Shown: positions 9,943-19,119 of the stretch, piece after piece
Numbering within the stretch: the stretch's first letter is position 1
How the letters are laid out: every line of letters begins with the position of its first letter
Translations under genes and position numbers: made by a program
Origin: Acidobacteriota bacterium
GTDB taxonomy: Bacteria > Acidobacteriota > Terriglobia > UBA7540
Assembly: GCA_023474345.1 (NCBI GenBank)
Contig: JAMCXS010000023.1
Coordinates: 26,681-90,680 of the forward strand
Reading direction: 5' to 3'
DNA: 64,000 nucleotides
The notes under the pieces: generated by a model
Seen by the model: the letters and a program-made list of their open reading frames with translations, nothing else
Told to the model about the DNA's origin: nothing
The model's database searches: none

Positions 9943-11340
9943 TTATTTTCCAACACAAAATTTGGAGAAGATCATTCCCAAAATATCTTCTACGTCGGTT
10001 GTTCCCGTCAGTGTGTCCAATTGGTGGAGGGCATCATACAGGTCCAAAAGGAGCATTTCGTGATGCACCTCGAGTTCAGCAGCACGGTGGCAACGGCGCA
10101 GCGCCGCAACCGACGCCTTGAGCAGTTGCTGGTGGCGAAGGTTCGTGACAAGTTCACCTTCCGAACCGAGATTTTCTCCGGCCGCCACACTCTGAAGAAT
10201 CTTGTCCCGCAGTTCCTCGATCCCTTGGCCCGTCAGCGCGGAAGTAGTGATAATTTCCGAGGGCGGAGTTCCTTCGCCGCTTTCAGCCCGGAGCAGGTTT
10301 TCAATCTTCGCCTTCGGAGTGCGGAGCGGCAGGTCTGCCTTGTTCGCTGCTACCAGCATAGCTCCAAGATGTCGCGTCTTGTGGAATAACTCGGTGTCTT
10401 CTTCAGTCCAATCCTGGGAGGAGTCCACCACCAGCAGCCGGAGATCGGAATCGGCCATTGCCTGATGGGATCTCTCGACGCCGATCCTCTCCACATCATC
10501 GCTGGCCTTGCGGATCCCCGCCGTATCGACCAGACAAACGGGAATGCCCCCAATTGACGCGGTTTCCGTCACCAGGTCCCGTGTGGTTCCGGGAACAGAG
10601 GTCACGATGGCTCGATCCATATTCAAAAGTCGGTTGAAGAGGCTTGATTTCCCGACGTTCGGGCGTCCTACGATGGAAAGGCTCAGCCCTTCACGGACAA
10701 TCCGGCCATAACCGAAGCCTTCAGCTAATTTCCCCAAGTCCGCACTGACCGCGTCGAGGCGCTTCAGAATTTCCGTCCGGTTCACGACCTCGACGTCGTC
10801 GTCAGCGAAGTCGATGCCCGCTTCGAGGATGGCGATCAGCTCAACCAGAGCTTGTTTGTGAGGTTTCAACCGGGCAGAAAGACCGCCGCCGAGCTGGGTT
10901 GCGGCGACCCGAGCCTGGTAAAGAGTGCGAGCTTCAATTAAGTCACGGATGGCTTCGGCCTGAGTCAGGTCAATCCGCCCGTTCAAAAAAGCGCGCATTG
11001 TGAATTCGCCGGGCTCGGCGGCCCTTGCTCCCCGCTCGAGACAGCATTGAACCAGATAACCCAAAATCACCGGAGCGCCGTGGCAGGAAATCTCCACCAC
11101 ATCTTCGCCGGTATAGGAATGTGGCTGGCGATAGCAGGTGACCACGACCTCATCCAGAATTTTGCCCGTTTCCGGGTCCACCGCCGTGCCGAGAGTCGAG
11201 CGCTGAGTATCGGGAGGCTGTTTCCCCAGCCGCACGAGTCCCAAGGTGAGCTCCATGGCACGATCCCCGGATAGCCGAACCACGCCGATGCCCCCGCGAC
11301 CGGGAGGTGTAGCAATGGCCACGATGGTGTCTTCGGTCAT
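9943..11340 (-). CDS. mnmE: tRNA uridine-5-carboxymethylaminomethyl GTPase MnmE
   Basis: MnmE, with MnmG, modifies the wobble uridine of several tRNAs. The sequence shows the folate-binding N-terminal domain (DTIVAIATPPGRGGIGVVRLSG), a helical domain, and an inserted Ras-like G domain with GRPNVGKSSLFN, DTAGIRK and NKADLP. The protein ends FSKFCVGK, matching the conserved C-terminal C-[IV]-G-K motif whose Cys is required for the modification. About 465 residues, full length. I took the ATG at 11340; a GTG codon directly before it is an alternative. It is the last gene of the rpmH-rnpA-yidD-yidC-jag-mnmE cluster, 18 bp after jag. Confidence 0.97.
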   Translation of the reverse strand: MTEDTIVAIATPPGRGGIGVVRLSGDRAMELTLGLVRLGKQPPDTQRSTLGTAVDPETGKILDEVVVTCYRQPHSYTGEDVVEISCHGAPVILGYLVQCCLERGARAAEPGEFTMRAFLNGRIDLTQAEAIRDLIEARTLYQARVAATQLGGGLSARLKPHKQALVELIAILEAGIDFADDDVEVVNRTEILKRLDAVSADLGKLAEGFGYGRIVREGLSLSIVGRPNVGKSSLFNRLLNMDRAIVTSVPGTTRDLVTETASIGGIPVCLVDTAGIRKASDDVERIGVERSHQAMADSDLRLLVVDSSQDWTEEDTELFHKTRHLGAMLVAANKADLPLRTPKAKIENLLRAESGEGTPPSEIITTSALTGQGIEELRDKILQSVAAGENLGSEGELVTNLRHQQLLKASVAALRRCHRAAELEVHHEMLLLDLYDALHQLDTLTGTTDVEDILGMIFSKFCVGK

Positions 11341-11358
11341 CACGTCAGGACCAGCGGA

Positions 11359-11874
11359 TCAGCTCGTGGAGGGAGATGCGGCGGGGTAGATGACAACTTT
11401 GCGATGCTCACCTGTTCCTTCGCTCAGGGTCCGGACCCCGGCTTCGTCTTTGAGCGCCAGGTGAACAATGCGGCGTTCGCGCGGGTTCATGGGATTCAAA
11501 TAAAATGGGCTCCCTGTTTCAATCACCTGCTGGGCCGCAATAGAGGCCGTGAGTTTCAGTTCCTCCGCCCGCACCCGCCGCCATCCTTGGCAGTCAAAAA
11601 TAATTCTGCCTGAGATGTTTTCGTCGGCGCGCACCGCTTTGAGTACCAAATATTCGAGCGCGTCGAGCAGGGCGGCGTTCTTCTCGAGCAGCAAGTCGGT
11701 GTCTGCCCCCTCAAAATCCACAACCGTTCCGGGGGTTTCAAATTCCTGCTCGGCGGCTTCGCACCTCCGGATCGTAAACTTCAAGTCAAAACTACCGTGC
11801 TGGATGATTTTTCCCAGGAGTGAATCGATTGCATTCAAACAGTTATCTGTGGGTTGCTCAGAAGAAGTTGTCAT
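11359..11874 (-). CDS. jag: Jag/KhpB-type RNA-binding protein (R3H domain)
   Basis: About 171 residues with a central KH-like part (DLLLEKNAALLDALEYLVLKA) and a C-terminal R3H domain (LNPMNPRERRIVHLALKD...GVRTLSEGTGEHRKVVI). Proteins of this family (Jag, KhpB, EloR) bind RNA and influence cell envelope growth. The position directly after yidC is the standard place for this gene. I place the start at the ATG at 11874, which lies 13 bp past the yidC stop with AGGA upstream. A GTG at 11901 would overlap yidC. The N-terminal Jag_N domain of firmicute versions is not evident. Confidence 0.88.
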   Translation of the reverse strand: MTTSSEQPTDNCLNAIDSLLGKIIQHGSFDLKFTIRRCEAAEQEFETPGTVVDFEGADTDLLLEKNAALLDALEYLVLKAVRADENISGRIIFDCQGWRRVRAEELKLTASIAAQQVIETGSPFYLNPMNPRERRIVHLALKDEAGVRTLSEGTGEHRKVVIYPAASPSTS

Positions 11875-11887
11875 AATTGTATGAGTC

Positions 11888-13591
11888 CTAGGCTTTCGCA
11901 CCCACTGCCTTTTCCGGAACCAAAGGGGGTTGTTTCGGCGTCATCATCCGGTTGATGAAGACTTGCTGACCGATACCGATCAGGTTAGCGGCCAGAAAGT
12001 AAAGCACCAAACCGCTCGCCAGCCTAAAGAACATCAACCCGAAGACCAGCGGCATTAACATCATCATGCGCTTTTGCGCGGGGTCGACCGTGGCCATGGG
12101 CGTCATCTTTTGAAGAATAAACATACTCACGATCATGATTACAGGCAAGATGGGAATCGGAATGCCGAGAATGTGCGAGTTGTCCGGCATCGAAAGGTCT
12201 TTGACCCACAATATCCACGGCGCCTGCCGAAATTCAATCGGTGTTTCGAGCATTTCATAGAAACCGTAAAGGATGGGCAACTGCAGCAACATTGGCAAGC
12301 AGCCGCCGAGGGGGTTGATGTGGTGCTCCTGGTAGAGCTTCATGATTTCCTGATTCATGCGCTGTTTCCGCGGGTCGTTGAACTTGTACTGCTTGTAACG
12401 GTCCTGGATGCTCTTAACCAAGGGCGCGACGCGTTGCATCTCCTGCGCGGAGCGGATACTTTTGAGTTTCAAGGGGAACAGCGCCATATTGATAAAGAAG
12501 GTCAGAATCACAATATCCCAGCCGTAGTTGTGAACCCAGTGGTTATGCACGTACCGCATGGCCAGGAATAAGGGTTTGGCGATCATGCTAAACCAGCCGA
12601 AATTCACCAAAGCTTCCAGCGCGGGGTCCGTAGCGTTAAGAATCTTCAAATCCTTGGGTAACACTGCCAACTGGAAGTCAAGCGGCTGCGCCTGCTGGCT
12701 TCCCAACTCGCCAAAGAGCGCTTTTGGTGGTTCTTTCTTCCCCCAGCCTTGTGGCGTCCAGCTTTGCTGGCCCGCAAGGAAGTCCTGTTCTCCGGAGCCC
12801 GGGAAAAAGATTCCGGCAAAGTAGCGGTCTTCGAGCCCCGCAAAAGCTAAGGGACCGGACAGGTGCCGGACTTCTTCAATTTTGTGCTGGTCAACCGTTT
12901 CCAGTTTTCCGTCCGACTCATATACCAGGTTGCTTTGAGCGATCTGCGTTTCTTCAGGCAGGGAGTGGTCTCCGAATCCTCCGCGCCAGGCGACTTTGAT
13001 GGGTACATAGTGCTGGTCCTCGGCCACGCTCACGCTGATGTGCACTTTGTAATCCGAACCGAAGGAGAACTTCTTTTGAACCTGGACGTGCCCGTCGCTG
13101 TATGTCAATGTCAGCGTTGTCGGGACCTTAAGAGTTGTCACTGAAGGCGTCGCGACGTACAGAGCTTGGTTGATCTTCTGGTTCAGGGAGGAATCCGCAG
13201 TGGTGATGCTCATTGGGTAGCCAAGCTGCTCACACGCCGCAGTATCAATGATATCGAGAGGTTTGCCATTCTCATCCTTGTACTTTCTGAGGATCCAACT
13301 CTTCACCACGCCACCCTGAGTCGAGAACACCACTCGGTAAATGCTGCTCTCGACCGTAATGTCTTGCGCCTGGGTGCCTTGAACTACCGGAATCTTCGGC
13401 GGAGGTGGAATCTTGGGAGTTGCGGGCGGCTTCGCGGCTTTAGCAGGAGTCTGCGGCTTTGCGCCATGCTCGATGGTCACCGATGAAGATGAGGGAGGCG
13501 GGACCGCCTCTTTCAGAAACAGCACTCGCCATAACATCAGCAGTATGAAGGAGAGCGCAAATGCGATGAGCATCCGCTTTTCAGTGTTCAT
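11888..13591 (-). CDS. yidC: Membrane protein insertase YidC
   Basis: YidC inserts and folds inner-membrane proteins, alone or with SecYEG. The 567-residue protein has an N-terminal membrane anchor (about 7-26), a Pro-rich linker, a large periplasmic beta-sandwich domain (about 75-340) as in Gram-negative YidC, and a C-terminal five-helix core with ...LKLKSIRSAQEMQRVAPLVKSIQ and GGCLPMLLQLPILYGFYEML. The periplasmic domain supports a diderm cell. The start codon is directly adjacent to the yidD stop, and the gene lies within the classic rpmH-rnpA-yidD-yidC-jag-mnmE cluster. Confidence 0.97.
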   Translation of the reverse strand: MNTEKRMLIAFALSFILLMLWRVLFLKEAVPPPSSSSVTIEHGAKPQTPAKAAKPPATPKIPPPPKIPVVQGTQAQDITVESSIYRVVFSTQGGVVKSWILRKYKDENGKPLDIIDTAACEQLGYPMSITTADSSLNQKINQALYVATPSVTTLKVPTTLTLTYSDGHVQVQKKFSFGSDYKVHISVSVAEDQHYVPIKVAWRGGFGDHSLPEETQIAQSNLVYESDGKLETVDQHKIEEVRHLSGPLAFAGLEDRYFAGIFFPGSGEQDFLAGQQSWTPQGWGKKEPPKALFGELGSQQAQPLDFQLAVLPKDLKILNATDPALEALVNFGWFSMIAKPLFLAMRYVHNHWVHNYGWDIVILTFFINMALFPLKLKSIRSAQEMQRVAPLVKSIQDRYKQYKFNDPRKQRMNQEIMKLYQEHHINPLGGCLPMLLQLPILYGFYEMLETPIEFRQAPWILWVKDLSMPDNSHILGIPIPILPVIMIVSMFILQKMTPMATVDPAQKRMMMLMPLVFGLMFFRLASGLVLYFLAANLIGIGQQVFINRMMTPKQPPLVPEKAVGAKA

Positions 13592-13989
13592 TATCGAAAA
13601 GCTTTCCTCTTTTGCCTAAGCCCCGCACTCAAGTCGCAGGGGACAGGATCGTATCCTTGCCCGCCCCAGGGCCGACAGCTCGCGAGGCGCCTAACAATCA
13701 GCCGCGTTCCCTGCCAAACGCCCCATTTTTCTACAGCCTCATAAGCATAAGCCGAGCATGTTGGATAATAGCGGCACGAGGAGGGTGTAATGGGTGAAAG
13801 GCAGACTTGATAAAAACGAATTAATCCCAGCGCCAGAAACCTTAGCGCGTTGGATACCCGCGAGAGGATGCGCTCGGCGCTTGCCTGGGGAACAGACGCA
13901 ACAGTTGCTCCTTGAGAACTGGATAAGCGATGGTGGCTGCCTTTTTGCGGGGATTGACTACGATGTCCCAGCCCTCCGCAAGCATCCAC
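13591..13989 (-). CDS. yidD: Membrane protein insertion efficiency factor YidD
   Basis: The last 85 or so codons encode an unmistakable YidD: LIRFYQVCLSPITPSSCRYYPTCSAYAYEAVEKWG, then LASCRPWGGQGYDPVP, containing the three family cysteines. YidD is a small amphipathic membrane-associated protein that assists YidC. The domain begins at about 13857, exactly where rnpA ends, but no ATG, GTG or TTG codon exists there. In-frame starts are a GTG at 13989 (used here) or an ATG at 14121, both inside rnpA and without a ribosome binding site. Codons just ahead of the domain are ATC, CTC, GTA and CTA. The true start is unresolved. Confidence 0.8.
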   Translation of the reverse strand: MDACGGLGHRSQSPQKGSHHRLSSSQGATVASVPQASAERILSRVSNALRFLALGLIRFYQVCLSPITPSSCRYYPTCSAYAYEAVEKWGVWQGTRLIVRRLASCRPWGGQGYDPVPCDLSAGLRQKRKAFR

Positions 13990-14222
13990 CGGTTCAGCCG
14001 GAAAATTTCTCGAACCCGTCGCTTGATGCGGTTGCGAAGCACTGCTCCGCCCAGACGCGCCGACACGGTGACCCCCAGGCGCGTTTCCGCTCGGCCGTTT
14101 GGCCGGAAAAATACTGTGCATACCGACGCGCTTCGGCGCTGCCCCTCCTCGTAAACTAGCCGGAATTCCACCTGGCGCAGCAGCCGGAATTTCTTGGGGA
14201 AAGCACCTGAACCTGGATTCAT
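13842..14222 (-). CDS. rnpA: Ribonuclease P protein component
   Basis: RnpA is the protein subunit of RNase P, which trims the 5' leader of tRNA precursors. The 126-residue basic protein starts [20 protein letters not shown] and contains the family signature [15 protein letters not shown]. Length is normal. Its ATG overlaps the rpmH stop codon (ATGA), so the two are translationally coupled. Its last 150 bases overlap any upstream-extended form of yidD in another frame. Confidence 0.96.
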   Translation of the reverse strand: MNPGSGAFPKKFRLLRQVEFRLVYEEGQRRSASVCTVFFRPNGRAETRLGVTVSARLGGAVLRNRIKRRVREIFRLNRWMLAEGWDIVVNPRKKAATIAYPVLKEQLLRLFPRQAPSASSRGYPTR

Positions 14223-14353
14223 GGAGTCAGACGCTGGCGACCCTTTTGACGCCTGCGTTTTAGCGTCTGACGTCCTCCCGGAGTTCGCATGCGCACACGA
14301 AATCCATGAGTCTTGGCACGACGGCGTCGATTGGGTTGATACGTCCTCTTCAA
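14219..14353 (-). CDS. rpmH: 50S ribosomal protein L34
   Basis: A 44-codon gene encoding a typical L34: [11 protein letters not shown] at the start, then [16 protein letters not shown], and a very basic end [13 protein letters not shown]. It starts with TTG at 14353, preceded at 8 nt by AGGGAG, a good ribosome binding site. The stop codon overlaps the rnpA start (ATGA). This is the expected head of the rpmH-rnpA-yidD-yidC cluster. The small size and TTG start make it easy to miss. Confidence 0.95.
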   Translation of the reverse strand: MKRTYQPNRRRRAKTHGFRVRMRTPGGRQTLKRRRQKGRQRLTP

Positions 14354-14406
14354 AGTGCTGGCTCCCTGTTAAGTTGATAACTCAAGGCTTAAACTCATAC
14401 GATAAC

Positions 14407-14435
14407 CTGTTGCTTCTCGTCTCGTCAAGCAACAG
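14407..14435. repeat. Inverted repeat upstream of rpmH
   Basis: A perfect 9-bp inverted repeat (CTGTTGCTT at 14407-14415 and AAGCAACAG at 14427-14435) around an 11-base spacer, 54 bp upstream of the rpmH start. There is no T-run on either side, so an intrinsic terminator is unlikely. It could be an operator or a leader hairpin of the rpmH operon. I see no DnaA boxes in the surrounding 250 bp. Confidence 0.4.
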
Positions 14436-14604
14436 TCACGCTGCAAACGCCCATGGCACATTTCCCAGCATAGTCAGCGCAGCGGAATTGCCAGCGTTAG
14501 CCGGTTGCTGACAAACTCGCACAACGCCATACTAAGCAGCCCCATTATTTGCTTTCAAAAAGACCCAACAAACGCTTCACGGACTTTTCCCGTCGCGAAA
14601 CAAG

Positions 14605-16206
14605 TCACTCGTTTGAGGCTCCTTTGGTCCCCTTTCCCTTGCTGCCGTATTCCTTTTTGAGCTTGTAGGCGATGCTGTCCACCAGCGCTTGCCAGCTTGC
14701 CTCAATAAGGTTTTCAGACACGCCCACCGTGCTCCATCTCTCACGGCCGTCGCTTGATTCCACCAGCACCCGAACCTTGGCGTCAGTGGCGCTTTCAGGG
14801 TTCAACACGCGAACCTTGTAATCGGTCAGGCGAAGCTCGCGGATGCAGGGGAAGAACGTAGTTAACGACTTCCGCAAGGCCCGGTCCAAGGCGCTGACGG
14901 GACCCACGCCTTCCGCGGCTGTATGTTCTTCTATTCCCTCGACGCGCAATTTGATGACGGCCTCCGACAACGATTCGGCGGCTCCTTTTTTCTCTGTAAT
15001 AACGCGAAAGCCGTCCAGGTCGAAAAAGTCCTTGGAGTTATGCACCAGCTTATTGAACAGAATTTCAAAGGAAGCTTCGGCCCCCTCAAATTGATAACCG
15101 GAATGCTCCATTTCTTTGAGCTTGTCCACCACAAGCTTGGCGGCGGGCGAGGATTTGTCGATCTTTAACCCGCGTTCGGCGGCCTTATAGAGCACGTTGC
15201 TCTTTCCGGAAAGTTCCGATACCAGGACGCGGCGTTCATTGCCGACCAGCGCGGGATCAACGTGCTCGTAAGCAGCGGCGGCTTTCATCACTGCACTCAC
15301 ATGAATACCGCCTTTGTGGGCGAACGCGCTCTTCCCCACGTAAGGGAGATCCTGGCGAGGCGGCAAGTTGGCCAACTCGCTGATGGAGCGTGACACTTGC
15401 GCGAGTTGCTTAAGGTTTTCTTTTCCAATCGATTGCATTCCCAGTTTCAGCTCGATATTGGGGATGACGGAGCAAAGGTTGGCATTCCCGCAGCGTTCTC
15501 CATAACCGTTGATAGTCCCCTGCACGTGCACTGCTCCCAGTTGCACGGCGGCAATGGCATTTGCGACGGCCATCTCGGCATCATTGTGAGTGTGAATGCC
15601 TAAGCGTGACTTAACGTGTTGGGAAGCCGACTGGAACCGTTCGCGAAGGTCGGAAGTCAGCGTGCCGCCGTTCGTGTCGCACAATACCAAGAGGTCTGCT
15701 CCCGCCTCTTCGGCCACCGTGAGCGTGGCCAGCGCATAGGCGGAATCAGCCTTAAACCCATCAAAGAAATGCTCGGCGTCGTAAATCACTTCCTTCCCCT
15801 TGGATTTCAAGAAAGCTACGGACTCCCGAATCAAGTCGAGATTCTCTTTGAGTGAAATCCCGAGGGCCAGCTTCACATGGAGGTCCCAGGCTTTTCCGAA
15901 AATGGTTACCACTGGCGTGTGGGCTTCGACCAGCGCTTGGAGGTTAGGGTCCTGGGCCACACTGTGGCGCGGATGACGGGTGCTGCCGAACGCCGCCAAC
16001 TTTGCATGCTTTAGCTTGAGGTCGCGGGCATGGCGGAAGAGTTCGATGTCTTTGCTATTCGAACCGGGCCAACCGCCCTCGATATAATCCACCCCCAGAT
16101 CGTCCAGTTTCTTGACAATGTGCAGCTTATCTTCCAAAGAGAAGGAGATGCTCTCGCCTTGCGAGCCATCACGAAGAGTTGTGTCGTAAATTTGAATCTT
16201 TTTCAT
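14605..16206 (-). CDS. cimA: (R)-citramalate synthase (CimA type)
   Basis: Citramalate synthase condenses pyruvate and acetyl-CoA, the first step of the threonine-independent isoleucine route. The 533-residue protein opens with [18 protein letters not shown], carries [11 protein letters not shown] (the substrate-specificity region typical of the CimA branch), and has the metal-site motif [15 protein letters not shown] followed by [14 protein letters not shown]-terminal regulatory LeuA-dimer domain spans about 390-520. Length and these motifs favour CimA over 2-isopropylmalate synthase. The start has GTGAGG upstream. It is transcribed alone, downstream of nothing obvious. Confidence 0.9.
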   Translation of the reverse strand: MKKIQIYDTTLRDGSQGESISFSLEDKLHIVKKLDDLGVDYIEGGWPGSNSKDIELFRHARDLKLKHAKLAAFGSTRHPRHSVAQDPNLQALVEAHTPVVTIFGKAWDLHVKLALGISLKENLDLIRESVAFLKSKGKEVIYDAEHFFDGFKADSAYALATLTVAEEAGADLLVLCDTNGGTLTSDLRERFQSASQHVKSRLGIHTHNDAEMAVANAIAAVQLGAVHVQGTINGYGERCGNANLCSVIPNIELKLGMQSIGKENLKQLAQVSRSISELANLPPRQDLPYVGKSAFAHKGGIHVSAVMKAAAAYEHVDPALVGNERRVLVSELSGKSNVLYKAAERGLKIDKSSPAAKLVVDKLKEMEHSGYQFEGAEASFEILFNKLVHNSKDFFDLDGFRVITEKKGAAESLSEAVIKLRVEGIEEHTAAEGVGPVSALDRALRKSLTTFFPCIRELRLTDYKVRVLNPESATDAKVRVLVESSDGRERWSTVGVSENLIEASWQALVDSIAYKLKKEYGSKGKGTKGASNE

Positions 16207-16467
16207 AGCCTCACTTAAACCCAGGGAACGGGGATGGACTGAGGATGACCTATGCGTACAAAGAAGTCAAACTTCACCCGTGGAATTGAGCGGCCATCGC
16301 TCCAGCCTCCCCTAGGATTATGGCACACTTGGAGACCTCCCATACGGCTGCAAGAAGTCTTTGGTGGAAGCAGAGCTGTGGACAAAATAGGGCTCGACGC
16401 AGGCTTCTGAACCGGGGATGATAGAAGATAAGGGAGCATATTTACCTCAACCACGTCAAAATGACCT

Positions 16468-17130
16468 ATGAGCGTCACGGTCCTTTTTGAGGCACAACGG
16501 CATGCAATGATCGACCGGCAATTGCGCCGTCGCGGGATCCAGGATGAGAAGGTGCTCAGCGCAATGTTTGAAGTGCCGCGCCATGAGTTTGTGCCTGCCG
16601 TTTACCGGGAGGCGGCTTACGATGATTGCCCTATCGCTATCGGGGAAGGACAAACAATCTCGCAGCCTTACATCGTGGCGGCCATGACGGAGGCCGCCCG
16701 GATTGAGCCGGGTGATAAGGCGCTCGAAATCGGCACCGGGTCGGGCTACCAGGCGGCTATACTGGCGCATCTCGGGGCTCGAGTAATTACCATGGAACGT
16801 AACCCGTGGCTTGCGGCGACAGCGAGGGAACGCCTCGTGCGTTTAGGCTACGGTGGCATCCAGGTTATTGCTGAAGATGGGAGCGGAGGTTACGCCGCCG
16901 GCGCTCCGTATGCAGCGATTTTAGTGACCGCGGCAGCCCCGAAAGTGCCACAGGTCCTTTTTGATCAACTGGACGACGGCGGCCGGTTGGTGATCCCGGT
17001 GGGGACGCTTCACCAGCAAGTCCTCGAGTTAATTTCAAAACATGGGGACAAAGCTTCGGTGTGCGACCTGGACCCCTGCCAGTTTGTCCCTTTGATTGGC
17101 AAAGAGGGTTGGCCGGAAGGCGTAAGGTGA
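16468..17130 (+). CDS. pcm: Protein-L-isoaspartate O-methyltransferase
   Basis: This enzyme repairs damaged proteins by methylating L-isoaspartyl residues with S-adenosylmethionine. The 220-residue sequence shows the family motif IGEGQTISQPYIVAAMTE, SAM-binding motif I (ALEIGTGSGYQAAILA), then ITMERNPWLA and the ILVTAAAPKVPQ loop. It starts at the ATG at 16468; a second ATG at 16507 (MIDRQLRRRGI) would give the more usual family N-terminus. Divergent from cimA, with 261 bp between them in which I see no other gene. Confidence 0.92.
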   Translation: MSVTVLFEAQRHAMIDRQLRRRGIQDEKVLSAMFEVPRHEFVPAVYREAAYDDCPIAIGEGQTISQPYIVAAMTEAARIEPGDKALEIGTGSGYQAAILAHLGARVITMERNPWLAATARERLVRLGYGGIQVIAEDGSGGYAAGAPYAAILVTAAAPKVPQVLFDQLDDGGRLVIPVGTLHQQVLELISKHGDKASVCDLDPCQFVPLIGKEGWPEGVR

Positions 17131-17272
17131 TGTGCAGGATTCTCGATCGGCACTGGGCAGAATAGATTCTTGAGGGTAACGGAAGCTTGCTATCCAAAGA
17201 TTCTAAAGCGGATAATTGAGCGTACGGTCGCGCGCCCGGGCACGCAAAGTGACACTGAAAGAAGCCTTTACC

Positions 17273-17302
17273 TTGACACGTTTTTGGATGGCTTCCTATA
17301 AT
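17273..17302 (+). promoter_or_regulatory. Sigma-70-type promoter for lysS
   Basis: A perfect TTGACA (17273-17278) and a perfect TATAAT (17297-17302) are separated by 18 bp. Transcription would start near 17309, about 45 nt ahead of the lysS TTG start codon. This is the cleanest promoter in the window and probably drives lysS, possibly continuing into the lolC-like gene. Confidence 0.8.
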
Positions 17303-17353
17303 GCAGCTTTTCGAACCCAACGGTTAATAGAGGTCGGCGCGAGGGTCTAATCT

Positions 17354-18907
17354 TTGTCTACGATAGAAGGTGAAAGCCGGGAACTGGTTCTACAGCGAGA
17401 GAAGAAGCTGCACGCAATCACAGAACTGGGTTTTGAACTCTACCCGCATAAATTTGATTTTACTCATACGATTCCTCAAATCTTGTCCTTGTACTCCGCG
17501 CAAAGTGCCGAAGACCTAGCGGCAGCGAAGGTTAACGTCCGGGTAGCGGGCCGGATTATGACGATTCGTCCCCACGGCAAGGCGGGGTTTGCGCATTTGC
17601 AGGGCGGAGGGGAACGGCTGCAAATCTACGTCCGCCTGGATGCCGTCGGAGAGCGCGATTTTGAGTTGTACAAGCTGCTTGATCTGGGAGACCCGATCGG
17701 CGTTGAAGGGTACTTGTTCCGTACGCGAACGGGCGAACTTACGATTCATGCCGAGCACATTTATCTCCTGGCTAAAGCGCTTCTGCCGCTGCCCGAAAAG
17801 TGGCATGGCTTGGCGGATGTGGAGATTCGTTATCGGCAGCGTTATCTCGATCTGATGGTTAACAACGAGGTGCGCCGGGTTTTCGAGCGACGGTCGCGGC
17901 TGATCCGATCTTTGCGGGATTTTCTTGAGGCCGAGGGCTACCTGGAAGTCGAGACTCCGATGATGCAGTCCCTGGCGGGCGGGGCCATGGCCCGGCCGTT
18001 TGTGACCCACCATAATACCCTCGATATGGATCTTTACCTTCGCATCGCTCCGGAGCTTTACCTGAAGCGGCTGATTGTCGGAGGGCTCGACCGTGTGTAC
18101 GAATTGAACCGCAACTTTCGTAACGAGGGAATCTCGACCCAGCACAATCCTGAGTTCACCATGCTGGAGTTCTATCAGGCATATTCGGATTATCTGGATA
18201 TGATCGAGATTTCTAAGCGTCTCTTGCGGCATGTGGCCCAAGCCGTTCTGGGTTCAGTCGATTTCGCCTACGGCGAGCACCACATCTCCTTTGAAAAGTT
18301 TGAGTCCTACACGATGAAGGAGGCTGTTGTCCGGTTCTGGCCGGACGGAGCAACGAAAAAGCCCAAGGTCGAAAGCCTCGCCGAACCTAAAGCCGTTTTT
18401 GAATGGGCGCAAGTGTACAACCAATGGGCCGAACAATCTGAAGGCTCGCATCCTCCCCTTGCCGTGCCGCCAGGGACAGCGCCGGGGATAGCCTTTCAGG
18501 AGCTTTTTGAAACTGTGGCTGAGCGGCATTTGATTCAACCCACGTTTATCCTGGACTTCCCGCTGGAAGTTTCGCCTCTTGCCAAGCAGAAGCCGGATGA
18601 TCCCAACTTCGTTGAGCGCTTTGAGCTTTATGTGGGTGGAATGGAAATTGCCAACGCCTTCAGTGAATTGAATGATCCCGCCGAGCAACGCGACCGTTTC
18701 CGATACCAGCAACTTCTGCGGGAAAAGGGGGATCTTTCCGCCCATGCTATTGATGAAGACTATATCCGCGCTTTGAGTTATGGCATGCCGCCGACGGGCG
18801 GGGAAGGTATCGGAATCGACCGCCTTACGATGCTTCTCACCAATTCCCATTCCATTCGCGATGTGATTTTGTTTCCCTTGCTACGTCCTGAAAAGACCTC
18901 GGCTTGA
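17354..18907 (+). CDS. lysS: Lysyl-tRNA synthetase (class II)
   Basis: Charges tRNA-Lys with lysine. The 517-residue protein has the N-terminal OB-fold anticodon-binding domain ([22 protein letters not shown]) and the class II catalytic core: motif 2 with [23 protein letters not shown] and motif 3 with [14 protein letters not shown]. It starts with a TTG at 17354. The predicted promoter lies just upstream. LolC and LolD genes follow in the same direction after a 212-bp gap. Confidence 0.97.
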   Translation: MSTIEGESRELVLQREKKLHAITELGFELYPHKFDFTHTIPQILSLYSAQSAEDLAAAKVNVRVAGRIMTIRPHGKAGFAHLQGGGERLQIYVRLDAVGERDFELYKLLDLGDPIGVEGYLFRTRTGELTIHAEHIYLLAKALLPLPEKWHGLADVEIRYRQRYLDLMVNNEVRRVFERRSRLIRSLRDFLEAEGYLEVETPMMQSLAGGAMARPFVTHHNTLDMDLYLRIAPELYLKRLIVGGLDRVYELNRNFRNEGISTQHNPEFTMLEFYQAYSDYLDMIEISKRLLRHVAQAVLGSVDFAYGEHHISFEKFESYTMKEAVVRFWPDGATKKPKVESLAEPKAVFEWAQVYNQWAEQSEGSHPPLAVPPGTAPGIAFQELFETVAERHLIQPTFILDFPLEVSPLAKQKPDDPNFVERFELYVGGMEIANAFSELNDPAEQRDRFRYQQLLREKGDLSAHAIDEDYIRALSYGMPPTGGEGIGIDRLTMLLTNSHSIRDVILFPLLRPEKTSA

Positions 18908-19119
18908 TGGCATCCGGTGATTCCAAGGTATTCTTTTGCGCATTCGAGGAATGTTTCAGGTCCAGCACTCATATATCACGCACGTGTTTCTATTTCCCCA
19001 ATCCGGCGCACAAGCCTGAACTCGACAATCCTTATGGGGGCTTTGCATCAAGGAGGCTGGGTGTTCGATCTAAATGAACTTTCCATAGGCTGCAATGTCA
19101 CCGATAATACTTAGTAGCC

